A stretch of 10,738 nt of DNA from CAIKMD01 sp035605975 (GCA_035605975.1 DATNGG010000093.1:1-10738), one strand, 5' to 3'. Counted from the first letter of the stretch, positions 1 to 8,984 are shown. Notes: generated by a model from the letters alone, not told the origin. Numbers and translations are program-made.

Positions 1-1
1 G

Positions 2-19
2 CCGAGCTTTGTATTCTAG
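2..19 (+). CDS. Possible C-terminal tail of an upstream gene (partial)
   Basis: One frame at the extreme left reads P-S-F-V-F and then a TAG stop at 17-19, leaving 36 bases before the tolC start. In alphaproteobacteria the gene before tolC-popZ-valS is often a protein-L-isoaspartate O-methyltransferase (pcm), and a short aromatic terminus would suit it. Five codons cannot identify a family, so this is only a positional guess. The alternative is that bases 1-40 are purely intergenic. Confidence 0.25.
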   Translation, partial: PSFVF

Positions 20-41
20 CGCGACTTTGGACCGTCGAGGG

Positions 42-51
42 CGGAAGGGGA
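42..51 (+). promoter_or_regulatory. Ribosome binding site of tolC
   Basis: A GGAAGGGGAG purine run lies 4 nt before ATG 56 and 1 nt before TTG 53. It supports ATG 56 as the start rather than the overlapping TTG. Confidence 0.6.
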
Positions 52-55
52 GTTG

Positions 56-1423
56 ATGCGCCGTCGCCTTGTCGTGCCGCTCGCCATCGGCATCGGCGCA
101 CTCGCCGCGCAGCCCGTTCGGGCCGAGACGCTCGCCGAAGCCCTGGCCTCGGCCTATGACAGCAACCCGCAGGTGCTCGGCGAGCGTGCGACCTTGCGCG
201 CGACCGATGAAGGCGTGCCGCAGGCGCTGTCCGGCTGGCGGCCGACCGTGACCTTCCAGGGCGGGATCGGCGTCGAGAATTCGGAGACGACGCCGCCCTC
301 GTTGGTCTCGCCCGCGCAGCAGACAATCCATCCGCACACCTACAGCCTCACCCTGACGCAGCCCGTCTACAATGGCGGCGGCACCATCGCCAAGACGGCA
401 CAGGCCGAAGATCTGGTGCAAAGCGAGCGTGCGCACCTGATCGCGGTCGAGAGCGCGGTGCTGTTCGCGGCGGCGCAATCCTATTTCGACGTGCTGCGCG
501 ATCAGTCGGTGATCGCCCTCGACAAGAACAACGAGCAGGTGCTCAACCGCCAGCTCGAGGCGACCAACGACCAGTTCCGCGTCGGCCAGGTGACGCGCAC
601 CGATGTGGCGCAGGCCGAGGCGCGGCTGGCGGCGGCGACGGCGACGCGGCACTCCGATGAAGGCACACTCGAAGTCGATACCGCCAATTACACCCGCGCG
701 GTCGGCCACCCGCCTGCCGGCCTGACGCAGCCCGATATGCGTCCGGTGATCCCGGCGACGCGCGATCAGGCGCTGGCGCTCGCTGCGACCAAGAATCCGA
801 GCGTCGTCTCCGCGCAATTCGCCGAAGATGCGGCGCGGGACAATGTCGCGCAGATCAAGGCGCAGCTGCTGCCCTCGGTCTCGATCGTCGGCAATATCCA
901 GCGTCTCCAGGAGACGCAGCTCGCGGGCCGAGAGACCACCAACCAATCGGTCATCGCGCAGCTGAACGTGCCGCTTTACGAGGGCGGCAATGTCTGGTCG
1001 CAAAGCCGGCAGGCGATCGAGAATGTCGGCAAGGCCAAGGGCACGACCGACGATACGCGGCGCCAGGCGGTGCAGACCGCGACCCAGTCCTGGGAGACGA
1101 TCCAATCGGCCCGGGCCTCGATCGCCTCGCTGCAGACGACGATCCGCGCCGCGCAGATCGCCTTGGAAGGCGTGCAGCAGCAGCAGCAGGTCGGCGCCCG
1201 CACGGTGCTCGACGTCCTCAACGCGCAGCAAGAGCTGTTCAGCGATCAGGTCTCGCTGGTGAAGGCGCAGCACGATCTTGCCGTCGCCGAGTTCAACCTC
1301 GCGCAGCAGATCGGCGTCCTGACCGCGGTCGATCTGACCCTGCCGGTGAAGCTCTACGACGTCGATACGCATTACCGCTCGGTGCGCGACAAGGTCCTGG
1401 GCTTCGGCGCGCGCGACCAATAA
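56..1423 (+). CDS. tolC: TolC family outer-membrane channel protein
   Basis: This 455-residue protein is an outer-membrane efflux/secretion channel of the TolC type. It would form the trimeric barrel and periplasmic tunnel that docks with a membrane-fusion protein and an inner-membrane ABC or RND pump. An N-terminal signal peptide (RRR, a hydrophobic core, then PVRA) would be cut near A23/E24. The mature start (ETLAEALASAYDSNPQV) is the classic opening of the OEP repeat. Two homologous halves are visible: the barrel-strand motif QPVYNGG near residue 103 is echoed by VPLYEGG near residue 308, each followed by a long Gln/Ala-rich helix. The RTVLDVLNAQQELF segment near residue 381 is also characteristic. 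A TTG at 53 immediately precedes ATG 56; ATG is preferred because the purine-rich GGAAGGGGAG (42-51) ends just upstream. No pump or fusion-protein gene lies nearby, so the partners are elsewhere. popZ follows after 78 nt. Confidence 0.93.
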   Translation: MRRRLVVPLAIGIGALAAQPVRAETLAEALASAYDSNPQVLGERATLRATDEGVPQALSGWRPTVTFQGGIGVENSETTPPSLVSPAQQTIHPHTYSLTLTQPVYNGGGTIAKTAQAEDLVQSERAHLIAVESAVLFAAAQSYFDVLRDQSVIALDKNNEQVLNRQLEATNDQFRVGQVTRTDVAQAEARLAAATATRHSDEGTLEVDTANYTRAVGHPPAGLTQPDMRPVIPATRDQALALAATKNPSVVSAQFAEDAARDNVAQIKAQLLPSVSIVGNIQRLQETQLAGRETTNQSVIAQLNVPLYEGGNVWSQSRQAIENVGKAKGTTDDTRRQAVQTATQSWETIQSARASIASLQTTIRAAQIALEGVQQQQQVGARTVLDVLNAQQELFSDQVSLVKAQHDLAVAEFNLAQQIGVLTAVDLTLPVKLYDVDTHYRSVRDKVLGFGARDQ

Positions 1424-1501
1424 GCCCCGAAATCGGCGCCGCCGCTGGCAATTCGGAGGCTTTTCGCCTAGTCTTGCAGGAGGGAACAGGGCCGAAAGCG
1501 A

Positions 1502-2068
1502 ATGTCGGACGCGAAAGACCAGCATGAGCCGTCGATGGAGGAGATTCTCGCCTCGATTCGGCGAATCATCTCCGAAGACGGTGACCCTGCCGCCGCGACG
1601 GCGCAAGCGCCCGCGCCGCAGCCGGCCGCGGCCGGTGCCGACGACGTTCTGGTCCTGACCGAGGAAGTGGAGGACGAGCCGGCCGAGCCGCATCTCGACG
1701 TGCCGCCGAGCGCGCCCGAGCAAGCCGCGCCGCCGCAAGCGGCCGAGGAGCCGCGGGTGAAGCTGGCGGAGCCCGAGCCCGAGCCGGCCGCACCCGCAGC
1801 GGCGGCTCAATTCGGGCGGCGCCTCATCTCCGAAGGCGCGGCAAATGCCTCGCTTGCGGCCCTCTCGGAGCTCGTCAACCGCACGCAACGCGATCCCGCC
1901 ATCGAGAGCCTGCCCATGGGCCAATCGAACCGCACGCTCGAAGATCTCACGCGCGAGCTTCTGCGTCCGATGTTGAAAGCCTGGCTCGATGAAAATCTGC
2001 CGCCGCTGGTCGAGCGCATCGTCCGCGAAGAGATCGGCCGTCTCGCTCTCGACGCGCAGCGCCGCTAA
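1502..2068 (+). CDS. popZ: PopZ-type polar organizing protein (DUF2497)
   Basis: This 188-residue protein matches PopZ, the self-assembling hub that forms a cell-pole microdomain and tethers the ParB-parS centromere in Caulobacter and relatives. The N-terminal partner-binding helix is nearly canonical (MEEILASIRRIISED, residues 12-26). A disordered linker rich in Pro, Ala and Glu spans about residues 28-103. The C-terminal oligomerization helices begin near residue 105 and include the family hallmark TLEDLTRELLRPMLKAWL from residue 145, followed by DENLPPLVERIVREEI. All three PopZ regions are therefore present, and the length is near that of Caulobacter PopZ. The start follows an AGGAGGGA at 1478-1485, a long 16-nt spacing, with a weaker CAGGG closer in. 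valS begins 40 nt after the stop, the same popZ-valS order as in Caulobacter, which suggests co-transcription. Function is inferred from the family; older annotations call this only a DUF2497 protein. Confidence 0.93.
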   Translation: MSDAKDQHEPSMEEILASIRRIISEDGDPAAATAQAPAPQPAAAGADDVLVLTEEVEDEPAEPHLDVPPSAPEQAAPPQAAEEPRVKLAEPEPEPAAPAAAAQFGRRLISEGAANASLAALSELVNRTQRDPAIESLPMGQSNRTLEDLTRELLRPMLKAWLDENLPPLVERIVREEIGRLALDAQRR

Positions 2069-2108
2069 GCCGCCGGGTCCCGCGCGAAGAGGTCAAGCCG
2101 GTTCGGCC

Positions 2109-4772
<2,664 letters not shown>

Positions 4773-4781
4773 CCCCAGGCG

Positions 4782-5153
4782 GTGCTCGCGTCATCCCTCA
4801 CTCTCCTCGGTCTGGCGGCCCTCCTCGGCGCGGCGCTGGCGCTGGTCGGCGCCAAGGCGGCCGGCAAGCCGCCTTCGGCCTGGCTCGCGAGCTTGCATGG
4901 GCTTGCCGCGGTATCGGGCTTCGCGCTCCTGCTCGCGGCCTTGATCGAAGGGCCCGCGCGCGGCGCCGCCACCGGCACGCAGTCCTTCGGCGCGATCGCG
5001 GCGGTGCTGCTGCTTCTCGCTGCGTGCCTTGGCATTACGAGCCTTCTCCTGCACATAAGGCGGCGCCGCCTGCCCGGCTTCTGGGCGAGCGCCCATGCCG
5101 TGATCGCGGTCAGCGGCTTCGTGATCCTCGCGGCTTACGTGGTGCTGGGGTGA
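4782..5153 (+). CDS. Small four-helix membrane protein with internal duplication
   Basis: This is a 123-residue integral membrane protein of unrecognised family. It starts at GTG 4782, 9 nt after the valS stop, so it is probably translated from the valS transcript. The only ribosome-site-like element is a weak AGG at 4776-4778. Four hydrophobic segments are visible, about residues 4-22, 34-56, 70-90 and 101-122, with a basic RRRR at 93-96 between helices 3 and 4. The positive-inside rule would place that loop in the cytoplasm. The protein looks like a tandem duplication of a two-helix hairpin. Residues 36-53 align without gaps to 102-119 (offset 66), with 10 of 18 identical, including A-S-x-H and A-V-S-G-F. 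Each half thus places a histidine (H39, H105) at the same position near the start of its second helix. No signal peptide or enzyme motif is seen. The coding call rests on the hydrophobic pattern, the tight spacing and the repeat symmetry. Confidence 0.75.
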   Translation: MLASSLTLLGLAALLGAALALVGAKAAGKPPSAWLASLHGLAAVSGFALLLAALIEGPARGAATGTQSFGAIAAVLLLLAACLGITSLLLHIRRRRLPGFWASAHAVIAVSGFVILAAYVVLG

Positions 5154-5195
5154 TGGTCGGTAGGGGAGATACGCAATCCGCTTCTTCTCTTTTGT

Positions 5196-5255
5196 CGTCA
5201 TTGCCGGGCTTGTCCCGGCAATCCATGGACCCGCGGGTCAAGCCCGCGGGTGACG
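5196..5255. repeat. Palindromic intergenic repeat, copy 1 (60 bp)
   Basis: This is a dyad-symmetric element centred on TCCATGGA (5222-5229), with outer arms CGTCA/TGACG (TCGTCA/TGACGA if one base is added at each end). Each half also folds on itself. The left stem is TTGCCGGG/CCCGGCAA (5201-5208 and 5214-5221, 5-nt loop). The right stem is ACCCGCGGG/CCCGCGGGT (5229-5237 and 5243-5251, 5-nt loop). The left 30 bases match copy 2 at 8814-8843 at 26 of 30 positions. It sits between convergent genes (stops at 5153 and 5279). A run of A, not T, follows on the + strand and no T-tract follows on the - strand, so it is not a standard intrinsic terminator, although the hairpins could still slow polymerase or protect RNA ends. 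It resembles the REP-like or MITE-like repeats common between alphaproteobacterial genes. Confidence 0.8.
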
Positions 5256-5276
5256 AAAAAAAGAAAGCCCGCCCGC

Positions 5277-5654
5277 TCACGCCTTATAGGCGATGATCTC
5301 GACCTGGATCACGCCGACATGGATCGGCGCGATCAAGGTGCGCCGCGTCGGGCGCTTATTGGGATCGGGAAAGGTCAGCGCCCAATGCTTGATCGCCGCG
5401 TCGCGGTATGTCTCGTCCGTGATGTAGATGGTGAGCTTCGCCACATCCTCGAGCCCCATGCCCGCGGCCGCCAGCACGCGCTTCATGTTGATGAAGGCGT
5501 TGCGCGCCTGGGTGTCGGCATCGGGCGGCATGGTCTTGGTCTCGAGATCCTTGCCGGTGATCGCGCCGGAGCTGAGGAGCGGGCCGACCTTGCAGCCCAG
5601 CGGCGATGCCTGCGGATGATCGTGGCCTTCGAGATTGATGATCTGCTGCGCCAT
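5277..5654 (-). CDS. RidA family protein (YjgF/YER057c/UK114)
   Basis: This 125-residue protein has the length and fold signatures of the Rid family, small trimeric proteins whose RidA members hydrolyse reactive enamine/imine intermediates (such as 2-aminoacrylate) released by PLP enzymes. Matches include SSGAITG (28-34, the SGQ-P loop region), TQARNAFINMKRVLAAAGM (48-66, equivalent to the Q-x-x-N-hydrophobic-K helix), VAKLTIYITD (71-80) and the PTR motif with R104, equivalent to the catalytic arginine of E. coli RidA. The C-terminal strand reads IQVEIIA where E. coli has IEIEAIA, so one of two acidic positions is Gln117 here. The start at 5654 follows a strong GGGAGG with 5-nt spacing. The frame runs open further upstream to 5858, but that extension is basic, low-complexity and overlaps the divergent gene. 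The neighbours face other ways, so it is probably monocistronic. The subfamily, and thus the substrate, is uncertain. Confidence 0.9.
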   Translation of the reverse strand: MAQQIINLEGHDHPQASPLGCKVGPLLSSGAITGKDLETKTMPPDADTQARNAFINMKRVLAAAGMGLEDVAKLTIYITDETYRDAAIKHWALTFPDPNKRPTRRTLIAPIHVGVIQVEIIAYKA

Positions 5655-5659
5655 TTTTT

Positions 5660-5665
5660 CCTCCC
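5660..5665 (-). promoter_or_regulatory. Ribosome binding site of the RidA-family gene
   Basis: On the minus strand GGGAGG is followed by five bases and then ATG at 5654. This fixes the start of the RidA gene and argues against the longer in-frame extension. Confidence 0.75.
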
Positions 5666-5731
5666 GCTCCGTGGCGGCGCCTGTTCTGGGTCCGCCGGCG
5701 CAGCGGCGCAAGCCCGACGAGCGGACGCGAG

Positions 5732-5750
5732 CGAGCGCTCGGTCAATTGA
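5732..5750. promoter_or_regulatory. Adjacent palindromes in a divergent promoter region
   Basis: The 182-bp gap between the divergent RidA (start 5654) and Yip1 (start 5837) genes holds two perfect palindromes almost back to back: CGAGCGCTCG (5732-5741) and TCAATTGA (5743-5750). TTGACG (5747-5752) on the + strand and TTGACC (5741-5746) on the - strand both resemble -35 hexamers, but neither has a matching -10 at 16-18 bp. A TATCAT at 5795-5800 could be a -10 for the Yip1 gene. An operator for a dimeric regulator is possible but unproven. Confidence 0.25.
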
Positions 5751-5826
5751 CGAAGCAAGTGTTCGTAAGCGGTGGCGCGGGGGCCGCGTTCTGATATCAT
5801 CCGTTGCGAGGGTCGAATCTATCGCC

Positions 5827-5831
5827 GGAGG
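5827..5831 (+). promoter_or_regulatory. Ribosome binding site of the Yip1-family gene
   Basis: GGAGG followed by GGGAG and ATG 5837 gives a 5-nt spacing. This selects ATG 5837 over the in-frame TTG at 5804. Confidence 0.65.
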
Positions 5832-5836
5832 GGGAG

Positions 5837-6403
5837 ATGGATCTGGTCGCGCGGGCAAAAGCGATTCTGCTGTCGCCCAACAGCGAATGGCCGGTGATCG
5901 CGGGCGAGCCCGCCGAGACCGCCGGGCTTTATAAATCCTATATCCTGCCGATGGCGGCGATACCGCCGGTTTGCGCCTTCATCGGCTTCTCGATCTTCTT
6001 TGGCCGCTACGGTTTCGGCTACGGCATTTTGGGTCTGATCGCCCAATATGTCCTGGCGCTGATCGCGGTTTACGTAATCGCGCTGATCGCGCAATGGCTG
6101 GCGCCCCGCTTCGGCGGCACCAGCGAGTTCATCCCCGCCCTGAAGCTCGTTGCCTATTCCCACACGGCGAGCTGGGTCGGCGGGATTTTCCTGCTCATCC
6201 CGTTTCTCGGGATACTGAGCTTTCTCATGACGCTTTACGGGCTCTATCTGCTTTATGCGGGCGCGACCCCGGTGATGAGCGTTCCCGGCGAGCGCGCCAT
6301 CACCTTCACCGCGGCGCTGATCCTTGGGGTGATCGCCGTTTTCATCATCGTCGGCTTCATCATCCGTTTCCTTTTCGGGGCGGCGATGATGGGAATGATC
6401 TAG
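5837..6403 (+). CDS. YIP1 family membrane protein
   Basis: This 188-residue polytopic inner-membrane protein resembles the bacterial Yip1 domain family, whose cellular role is poorly defined. The N-terminus is a short cytoplasmic amphipathic stretch containing LLSPNSEWPVIAGEP (residues 11-25), a recurrent opening in this family. About five hydrophobic segments follow, near 35-56, 63-88, 98-118, 119-140 and 156-181. Family-like features are KLVAYSHTASWVGGIFLLIP (103-122) and the LYGLYLLYAGATPVMSVP segment (133-150). No enzymatic motif or charged catalytic cluster is visible. ATG 5837 is chosen because a GGAGG ribosome site stands 5 nt upstream; an upstream in-frame TTG (5804) would add 11 unlikely residues. 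The gene is divergent from RidA, and the next gene starts 57 nt downstream on the same strand, so the two may share a transcript. A link to transport of the substrate bound by the next gene's product would be speculation. Confidence 0.85.
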   Translation: MDLVARAKAILLSPNSEWPVIAGEPAETAGLYKSYILPMAAIPPVCAFIGFSIFFGRYGFGYGILGLIAQYVLALIAVYVIALIAQWLAPRFGGTSEFIPALKLVAYSHTASWVGGIFLLIPFLGILSFLMTLYGLYLLYAGATPVMSVPGERAITFTAALILGVIAVFIIVGFIIRFLFGAAMMGMI

Positions 6404-6460
6404 CATCTTGGCACCGGACGGCGTGCCTCGAACAGCCGCTGCCGCTTTTGGGAGGATGGG

Positions 6461-7468
6461 ATGAAGGTTTTGACGCTCGGACTCGCCTGCGCGGCGATGA
6501 TCTCGCTTGCGGCGCTGGCGCCCGCCGGCGCGGCGGAGACGATCAAGATCGGCATCGGCCCGGTCACCGGCGTCGGCCCGGTCTTTCTCGCGCAGGATCG
6601 CGGTTATTTCGCAGCCGAAAATCTCGACGCCGACGCCATCAGCTTCGATGCCGCGCAGCAAGTGGCGCAAGGCGTGGTCTCAGGCGCGCTCGATTTCGGC
6701 ACCACCGCGGCGACCGCCGCCGCCTATAATCTCGCGGCCAAGGGCGGGCTCAAGATCATCGCCGGGCAGGGGCGCGAGGTGCCGACCTTCCATGGCAGCG
6801 CCTTTCTCGCCTCGAACCAGGCCTGGAATGCCGGGCTCAAATCGCTGAAGGATATGGAGCACCACGCCATCGGCATCGTCCAGGTCGGCGGCCCGATCCA
6901 TTACGAGTTCGAGCTCGCGGTCGCCAAATACCATCTCAACGACAAGACCATGCGCATCGTCCCGCTGCAGACGCTGCCCAACACGGCAACCGCCATCGCC
7001 GGCGGTCAGGTCGATGTCGGCATCAACGTCAACACCTTTGCGCTGAAGCTGTCGCAAAGCGGCCAAGCGCATCTCCTCGCCTGGGTCGGCGACGAGACGC
7101 CGTGGCAGAACACGATCATCCTGGTCTCGACCAAGACCGATCAGCAGAAGCCAGAGCTGATCAAGGCCTTCCTCGCCGCCTATAAGAAAGGCGCGCGCGA
7201 CTATTACAACGCCTTCACCACGCCGGACGGCAAGCGCAAGGACGGGCCGACCGCGCCCGAGGTGTTGGCGATCCTTGCAAAGCACCTCCATCAGCCGGTC
7301 GCGCAGCTCGATCAGGGGATCTCCTACGACGATCCCGAGGCGCGGCTCGATGTGAAGGATGTGATGCGCCAGGTCGCCTATTTCAAAAAACAGGGCATGC
7401 TGCCGGCCGATGCCGATGGCGAGGCGATGCTCGACAAGCGCTTCGTCGTGCCGCTGGGGGAGAAGTGA
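6461..7468 (+). CDS. ABC transporter substrate-binding protein (NitT/TauT type)
   Basis: This 335-residue periplasmic solute-binding protein belongs to the nitrate/sulfonate/taurine (NMT1/SsuA-like) class. A Sec signal peptide (MK, a hydrophobic core, APAGAA) would be cut around A24-A25. The mature protein starts ETIKIGIGPVTGVGPVFLAQ and continues DRGYFAAENLDADAISF, the family's first strand-helix with the Gly-Tyr-Phe and substrate-facing loop. QVAQGVVSGALDFGTTAATA (residues 68-87) is the usual 'x-L-x-x-G-x-x-D' helix, repeated in logic by TAIAGGQVDVGINVN near residue 180 in the second lobe. There is no lipobox cysteine. GGGAGGA at 6450-6456 gives a well-spaced ribosome site. The ligand cannot be read from sequence; aliphatic sulfonates, nitrate, pyrimidine precursors and other small anions are all possible. 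No ABC permease or ATPase gene is adjacent: upstream is a Yip1 protein, and downstream is a convergent gene 7 nt away. Confidence 0.88.
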   Translation: MKVLTLGLACAAMISLAALAPAGAAETIKIGIGPVTGVGPVFLAQDRGYFAAENLDADAISFDAAQQVAQGVVSGALDFGTTAATAAAYNLAAKGGLKIIAGQGREVPTFHGSAFLASNQAWNAGLKSLKDMEHHAIGIVQVGGPIHYEFELAVAKYHLNDKTMRIVPLQTLPNTATAIAGGQVDVGINVNTFALKLSQSGQAHLLAWVGDETPWQNTIILVSTKTDQQKPELIKAFLAAYKKGARDYYNAFTTPDGKRKDGPTAPEVLAILAKHLHQPVAQLDQGISYDDPEARLDVKDVMRQVAYFKKQGMLPADADGEAMLDKRFVVPLGEK

Positions 7469-7475
7469 GGCGCAG

Positions 7476-8702
7476 CTACTCCGCGGCAGCGGCGCTCAGC
7501 GTCTCCTCGCGATCGAGCATGTAATCGCGCGTCAGCGGCACGGTCTCGATGCGGCGCGCGAGCTGGAGCTGGAACACCATCAGCCCGCCGTGGCGGAAGG
7601 CCATCTCGCTGCCGGCGAGATAGAGCTCCCACATGCGGCAGAAGCGCTCATCGTAAAGGCTGCGCATCGCCTCGCGTTGCGCGAGGAAGCGCAAGCGCCA
7701 GTGCCGCAAGGTCTCGGCATAGTGGAGGCGCAAGACCTCGATATCGGTGATCCACAGTCCTGATCGCTCGACGACCGGGATCACCTCGGATAGTGCCGGG
7801 ATATAGCCGCCGGGGAAAATATATTTGCGCGTCCAGGCATCGGTGGTGCCCGGCCCATCGATGCGGCCGATCGCATGGATGAGCGCGACGCCGTCCTCTT
7901 TGAGGAGCTGTGCGATCCGGCGAAAGAACGCCGGATAGTTCGGCGCGCCGACATGCTCGAACATGCCGACCGAGACGATGCGGTCGAACGGGCCTTCGGT
8001 CTCGCGGTAATCGCGCGGCTCGAAGCAGACCCTGTCCGAAAGCCCCGCCGCCGCGGCGCGCTCGCACGCCACCGCGATCTGCTCGGCGGCCGGCGTGATG
8101 CCGGTGACGCGCGCACCGCTGCGCGCGATGTCGAGCGCGAGCCCGCCCCAGCCGCTGCCGATATCGAGGACGCTGAGGCCCGGGCGCAGCAGGAGCTTGG
8201 CCATGATGTGGCGCTTCTTCGCGGCCTGAGCGGCCTCGAGCGAGAATGAGGGCTCGCGGAAATAGGCGCAGGAATACTGCAAATCGCGGTCGAGAAAGGC
8301 GCGGAATAGCGTCTGCGACAGATCGTAATGATGCGCGGCATTGCGCTTTGCCGCGCGCCGCGAATTCCATTGCTGGAGGCGGCGCCGTAGCGCGAGCGAG
8401 AGCGGCGACAGCACAGGCACGTGCCATTTGCGGCGATGCGGCAGGTTGCGGTTGGCGATCTCGAAGAGATCGGAGAGGGAGCCGCGCTCCAAGACGATCT
8501 CGCCGTCCATATAGGCTTCGCCGAAGCCGAGCGCCGGCTTTGCCAAGACTTTGAGCGCGGTCCAGCGCGAGCCGAGCCGCACGGCGACGTCGAGCTGCGG
8601 CGCGTCGTCCGGCACATGCCCGACTTCGAGCTTTCGTCCGTTCGCGCGGATGATGACGAGCCGTCCAATGCGGATGAAGCCGGCCATGAGGCGTTCCAGC
8701 AT
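7476..8702 (-). CDS. cfa: Cyclopropane-fatty-acyl-phospholipid synthase
   Basis: This 408-residue SAM-dependent enzyme adds a methylene bridge across double bonds of unsaturated acyl chains in membrane phospholipids, an adaptation to acid, desiccation or stationary phase. The N-terminal lipid-binding domain (about 1-110) contains GEAYMDGEI (61-69). The methyltransferase domain has motif I LDIGSGWGGLA (179-189) and GITPAAEQ (201-208). Aligned by eye to E. coli Cfa, all five bicarbonate/active-site residues are kept: C145 in YSCAYF, E249 in FEHVG, H276 and I278 in IHAIG, and Y328 in HYAETL. The C-terminal helices (WELYLAGSEMAFRHG) also fit. The start at 8702 has AGGGAGG 6 nt upstream. The gene points away from ilvD and ends 7 nt from the substrate-binding protein gene, so it is probably its own transcription unit. 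A related fatty-acid methyltransferase activity remains possible, but residue conservation favours cyclopropanation. Confidence 0.93.
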   Translation of the reverse strand: MLERLMAGFIRIGRLVIIRANGRKLEVGHVPDDAPQLDVAVRLGSRWTALKVLAKPALGFGEAYMDGEIVLERGSLSDLFEIANRNLPHRRKWHVPVLSPLSLALRRRLQQWNSRRAAKRNAAHHYDLSQTLFRAFLDRDLQYSCAYFREPSFSLEAAQAAKKRHIMAKLLLRPGLSVLDIGSGWGGLALDIARSGARVTGITPAAEQIAVACERAAAAGLSDRVCFEPRDYRETEGPFDRIVSVGMFEHVGAPNYPAFFRRIAQLLKEDGVALIHAIGRIDGPGTTDAWTRKYIFPGGYIPALSEVIPVVERSGLWITDIEVLRLHYAETLRHWRLRFLAQREAMRSLYDERFCRMWELYLAGSEMAFRHGGLMVFQLQLARRIETVPLTRDYMLDREETLSAAAAE

Positions 8703-8731
8703 GCGGGGCCTCCCTGTCGCTCTCTTGCCGT

Positions 8732-8763
8732 ATATTAAGGTCGCAATCGGCGATCGGGTTCAA
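8732..8763 (-). promoter_or_regulatory. Candidate promoter of the cfa gene
   Basis: On the minus strand TTGAAC (8758-8763) lies upstream of the AT-rich TTAATAT (8732-8738), about 18-19 bp apart. This is the only AT-rich block in an otherwise GC-rich gap and lies roughly 30 bp before the start codon. The spacing is longer than ideal and the -10 match is imperfect. Confidence 0.3.
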
Positions 8764-8813
8764 TCGCGGGTGGCGGCAAGCTGTCTAGGCACTGAAGCAT
8801 GCGTAAATTGGCC

Positions 8814-8902
8814 CGTCATGGCCGGGCTTGACCCGCCCATCCACGCCTTTTCTCTGATCTGGATCCAAGACGTGGATGCCCGCGACAGGCGCGGGCATGA
8901 CG
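8814..8902. repeat. Palindromic intergenic repeat, copy 2 (89 bp)
   Basis: This is a longer member of the repeat family seen at 5196-5255. The outer arms CGTCATG (8814-8820) and CATGACG (8896-8902) and inner arms CATCCACG (8838-8845) and CGTGGATG (8871-8878) share one dyad centre at 8858. Each flank forms its own hairpin. The left stem is 8819-8826/8832-8839 with one C-C mismatch. The right stem is TGCCCGCG/CGCGGGCA (8877-8884 and 8890-8897), perfect, with a 5-nt loop. The 25-nt centre (8846-8870) is absent from copy 1. It lies in the divergent gap between cfa and ilvD, ending 90 nt before the ilvD start, so it could fall within or near the ilvD leader or promoter. Confidence 0.8.
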
Positions 8903-8978
8903 TTAAGAGTATTGATTTTGAACGCCGGCCCGCCCTAGCCAATCCCGGCTTTCCCTTTGTATGGTGCGATCCTTCGCG

Positions 8979-8984
8979 AAGGAG
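8979..8984 (+). promoter_or_regulatory. Ribosome binding site of ilvD
   Basis: AAGGAG stands 8 nt before ATG 8993. It decides this start over the in-frame TTG at 8957, which would add 12 residues and has no ribosome site. The gap from 8703 to here otherwise holds only the candidate cfa promoter and repeat copy 2; I could not identify a convincing ilvD promoter. Confidence 0.75.

Noticed and set aside
1424..1501. Sigma-54 promoter or terminator in the tolC-popZ gap
   Set aside because: TGGCA occurs near 1445 but the matching TTGC element is not at the required spacing. The AGGC/GCCT hairpin (1457-1469) is only 4 bp and lacks a T-tract.
5196..5255. Intrinsic terminator between convergent genes
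   Set aside because: The hairpins are strong, but neither strand has a T-tract after them; the + strand is followed by a run of A. It fits better as a repeat element, though it may have a secondary effect on transcript ends.
5819..6670. Open frame of 283 codons antisense to the Yip1-family gene
   Set aside because: It is highly charged and low-complexity, overlaps a well-supported membrane protein and the start of the binding-protein gene, and has no ribosome site or homology signal that I recognise.
7469..7475. Terminator between the binding-protein gene and cfa
   Set aside because: The gap is only 7 nt, and I saw no hairpin with a T-tract at either gene end.
5196..8902. CRISPR-like array from the two similar repeats
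   Set aside because: There are only two copies 3.6 kb apart with genes between them, no regular spacers and no cas genes.
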